A stretch of 64,000 nt of DNA from Acinetobacter calcoaceticus DSM 30006 = CIP 81.8 (GTDB taxonomy: Bacteria; Pseudomonadota; Gammaproteobacteria; Pseudomonadales; Moraxellaceae). Positions 63,787 through 64,000 of the stretch are shown one piece after another. Both the position numbers and the translations under genes were made by a program. The first letter of the stretch is position 1. Each line of letters opens with the position of its first letter. Location: positions 1,302,145-1,366,144 of the forward strand of contig NZ_KB849780.1 of the NCBI RefSeq assembly GCF_000368965.1, read 5' to 3'. Under the pieces are notes generated by a model that worked only from the letters and a program-made list of their open reading frames with translations, was not told where the DNA came from and searched no databases.

Positions 63787-63817
63787 AAAAAAAGCGCTCC
63801 CTATGGAGCGCTTTTTT
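63787..63817. terminator. Bidirectional terminator, osmC-like / tkt
   Basis: AAAAAAGCGCTCC (63788-63800) pairs with GGAGCGCTTTTTT (63805-63817); the A-run and T-run serve both convergent genes. Confidence 0.95.
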
Positions 63818-63832
63818 ACACTACTTCAATAT

Positions 63833-64000
63833 TTAAGCAGTTAATTCTTTTACTGCTGCAACAACAGCTTCAGTTGTAATACCAAAGAATTGGAACAAAT
63901 CTTTTGCTGGTGCAGATTCACCATAAGTTGTCATACCAATTACTTTGCCATCAAGACCAACAAACTTCCACCAGTAGTCAACATGAGCAGCTTCAACCGC
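63833..64000 (-). CDS. tkt: Transketolase, C-terminal end only
   Basis: The last 55 codons and the stop of a gene entering from the right edge on the minus strand. Translation reads [19 protein letters not shown] and then [21 protein letters not shown], ending in VKELTA. The segment with FGESAPA-like [14 protein letters not shown] is the transketolase C-terminal signature (E. coli: FGESAPAELLFEEFG). Transketolase links the pentose-phosphate pathway with triose phosphates, which fits the nearby pgk and fba genes. The catalytic part lies outside the window. Confidence 0.93.
   Translation of the reverse strand, partial: AVEAAHVDYWWKFVGLDGKVIGMTTYGESAPAKDLFQFFGITTEAVVAAVKELTA

Noticed and set aside
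1..64000. CRISPR arrays, tRNA or rRNA genes, transposases, phage genes
   Set aside because: Looked for in all gaps and frames; none seen. The only repeat cluster is the one within gspJ.

Overview
The window is chromosomal DNA from a gammaproteobacterium, almost certainly Acinetobacter and most likely the A. calcoaceticus-baumannii complex. The evidence is the low GC content, the protein sequences, and several characteristic gene neighbourhoods: rpsA-ihfB-lapA, exbB-exbD-msbA-lpxK-kdsB, amgK-murU divergent from lptD-surA, and putP / Lrp regulator / putA. No rRNA, tRNA, insertion sequence, prophage or CRISPR array was found. Most of the window is core genome with tight operons, many joined by 1-4 bp start/stop overlaps. 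Layout: 1-4.2 kb holds the 3' part of a TonB-dependent receptor and a complete tonB-exbB-exbD-exbD energising operon. 4.3-12.4 kb holds glcB, zapE, an AraC regulator divergent from a Baeyer-Villiger-type monooxygenase, a LysO-family lysine exporter, and pyrF. 12.5-19.4 kb, all on the minus strand, holds lapA, ihfB, rpsA, cmk, a SRPBCC protein, tadA, a 3-hydroxyisobutyryl-CoA hydrolase-like gene, ung and a QueD-like gene. 19.6-33.8 kb is one long minus-strand run: amgK-murU, rsmG-parA-parB, exbB-exbD-msbA-lpxK-kdsB-holB-pilZ-tatD, a TetR regulator and the type II secretion minor pseudopilins gspH-I-J-K. 33.9-42.9 kb holds lptD-surA, fba, a small lipoprotein, pgk, a DUF2237 gene, maf and the ribosomal oxygenase gene roxA/ycfD. 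42.9-52.4 kb is the most accessory-like part, with long AT-rich gaps: a TetR regulator, an ArsR regulator with a BigR-like cysteine pair, sstT, membrane and hypothetical proteins, an ABC exporter, a MaoC hydratase with an AraC regulator, gcvH and a sirtuin. 52.8-58.7 kb is a proline-use module. 58.8-64 kb holds a GrpB-like protein, trmA, a Cys-rich small protein, a phosphodiester glycosidase-like protein, an LRAT-type protein, YceI, OsmC and the 3' end of a transketolase gene. Joint functions: three blocks serve the envelope, namely TonB/Exb energy transduction, LPS build and export (kdsB, lpxK, msbA, lptD, with surA as barrel chaperone), and muramic acid salvage (amgK, murU). putP imports proline and putA oxidises it to glutamate, probably under the Lrp-type regulator because this PutA lacks the DNA-binding domain of the enterobacterial type. 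The clearest anomalies are a degenerate repeat cluster translated in frame at the start of gspJ, a perfect orphan TetR-type operator in a 466-bp gap, a sirtuin without its zinc cysteines, and a 16-bp palindrome on a promoter-like sequence between glcB and zapE. I saw no clearly novel multi-gene system. Starts were moved from the longest open frame for tonB, the monooxygenase, cmk, lptD, surA, maf, the sirtuin, putA and trmA, based on Shine-Dalgarno position, ATG preference or overlap with the upstream stop.
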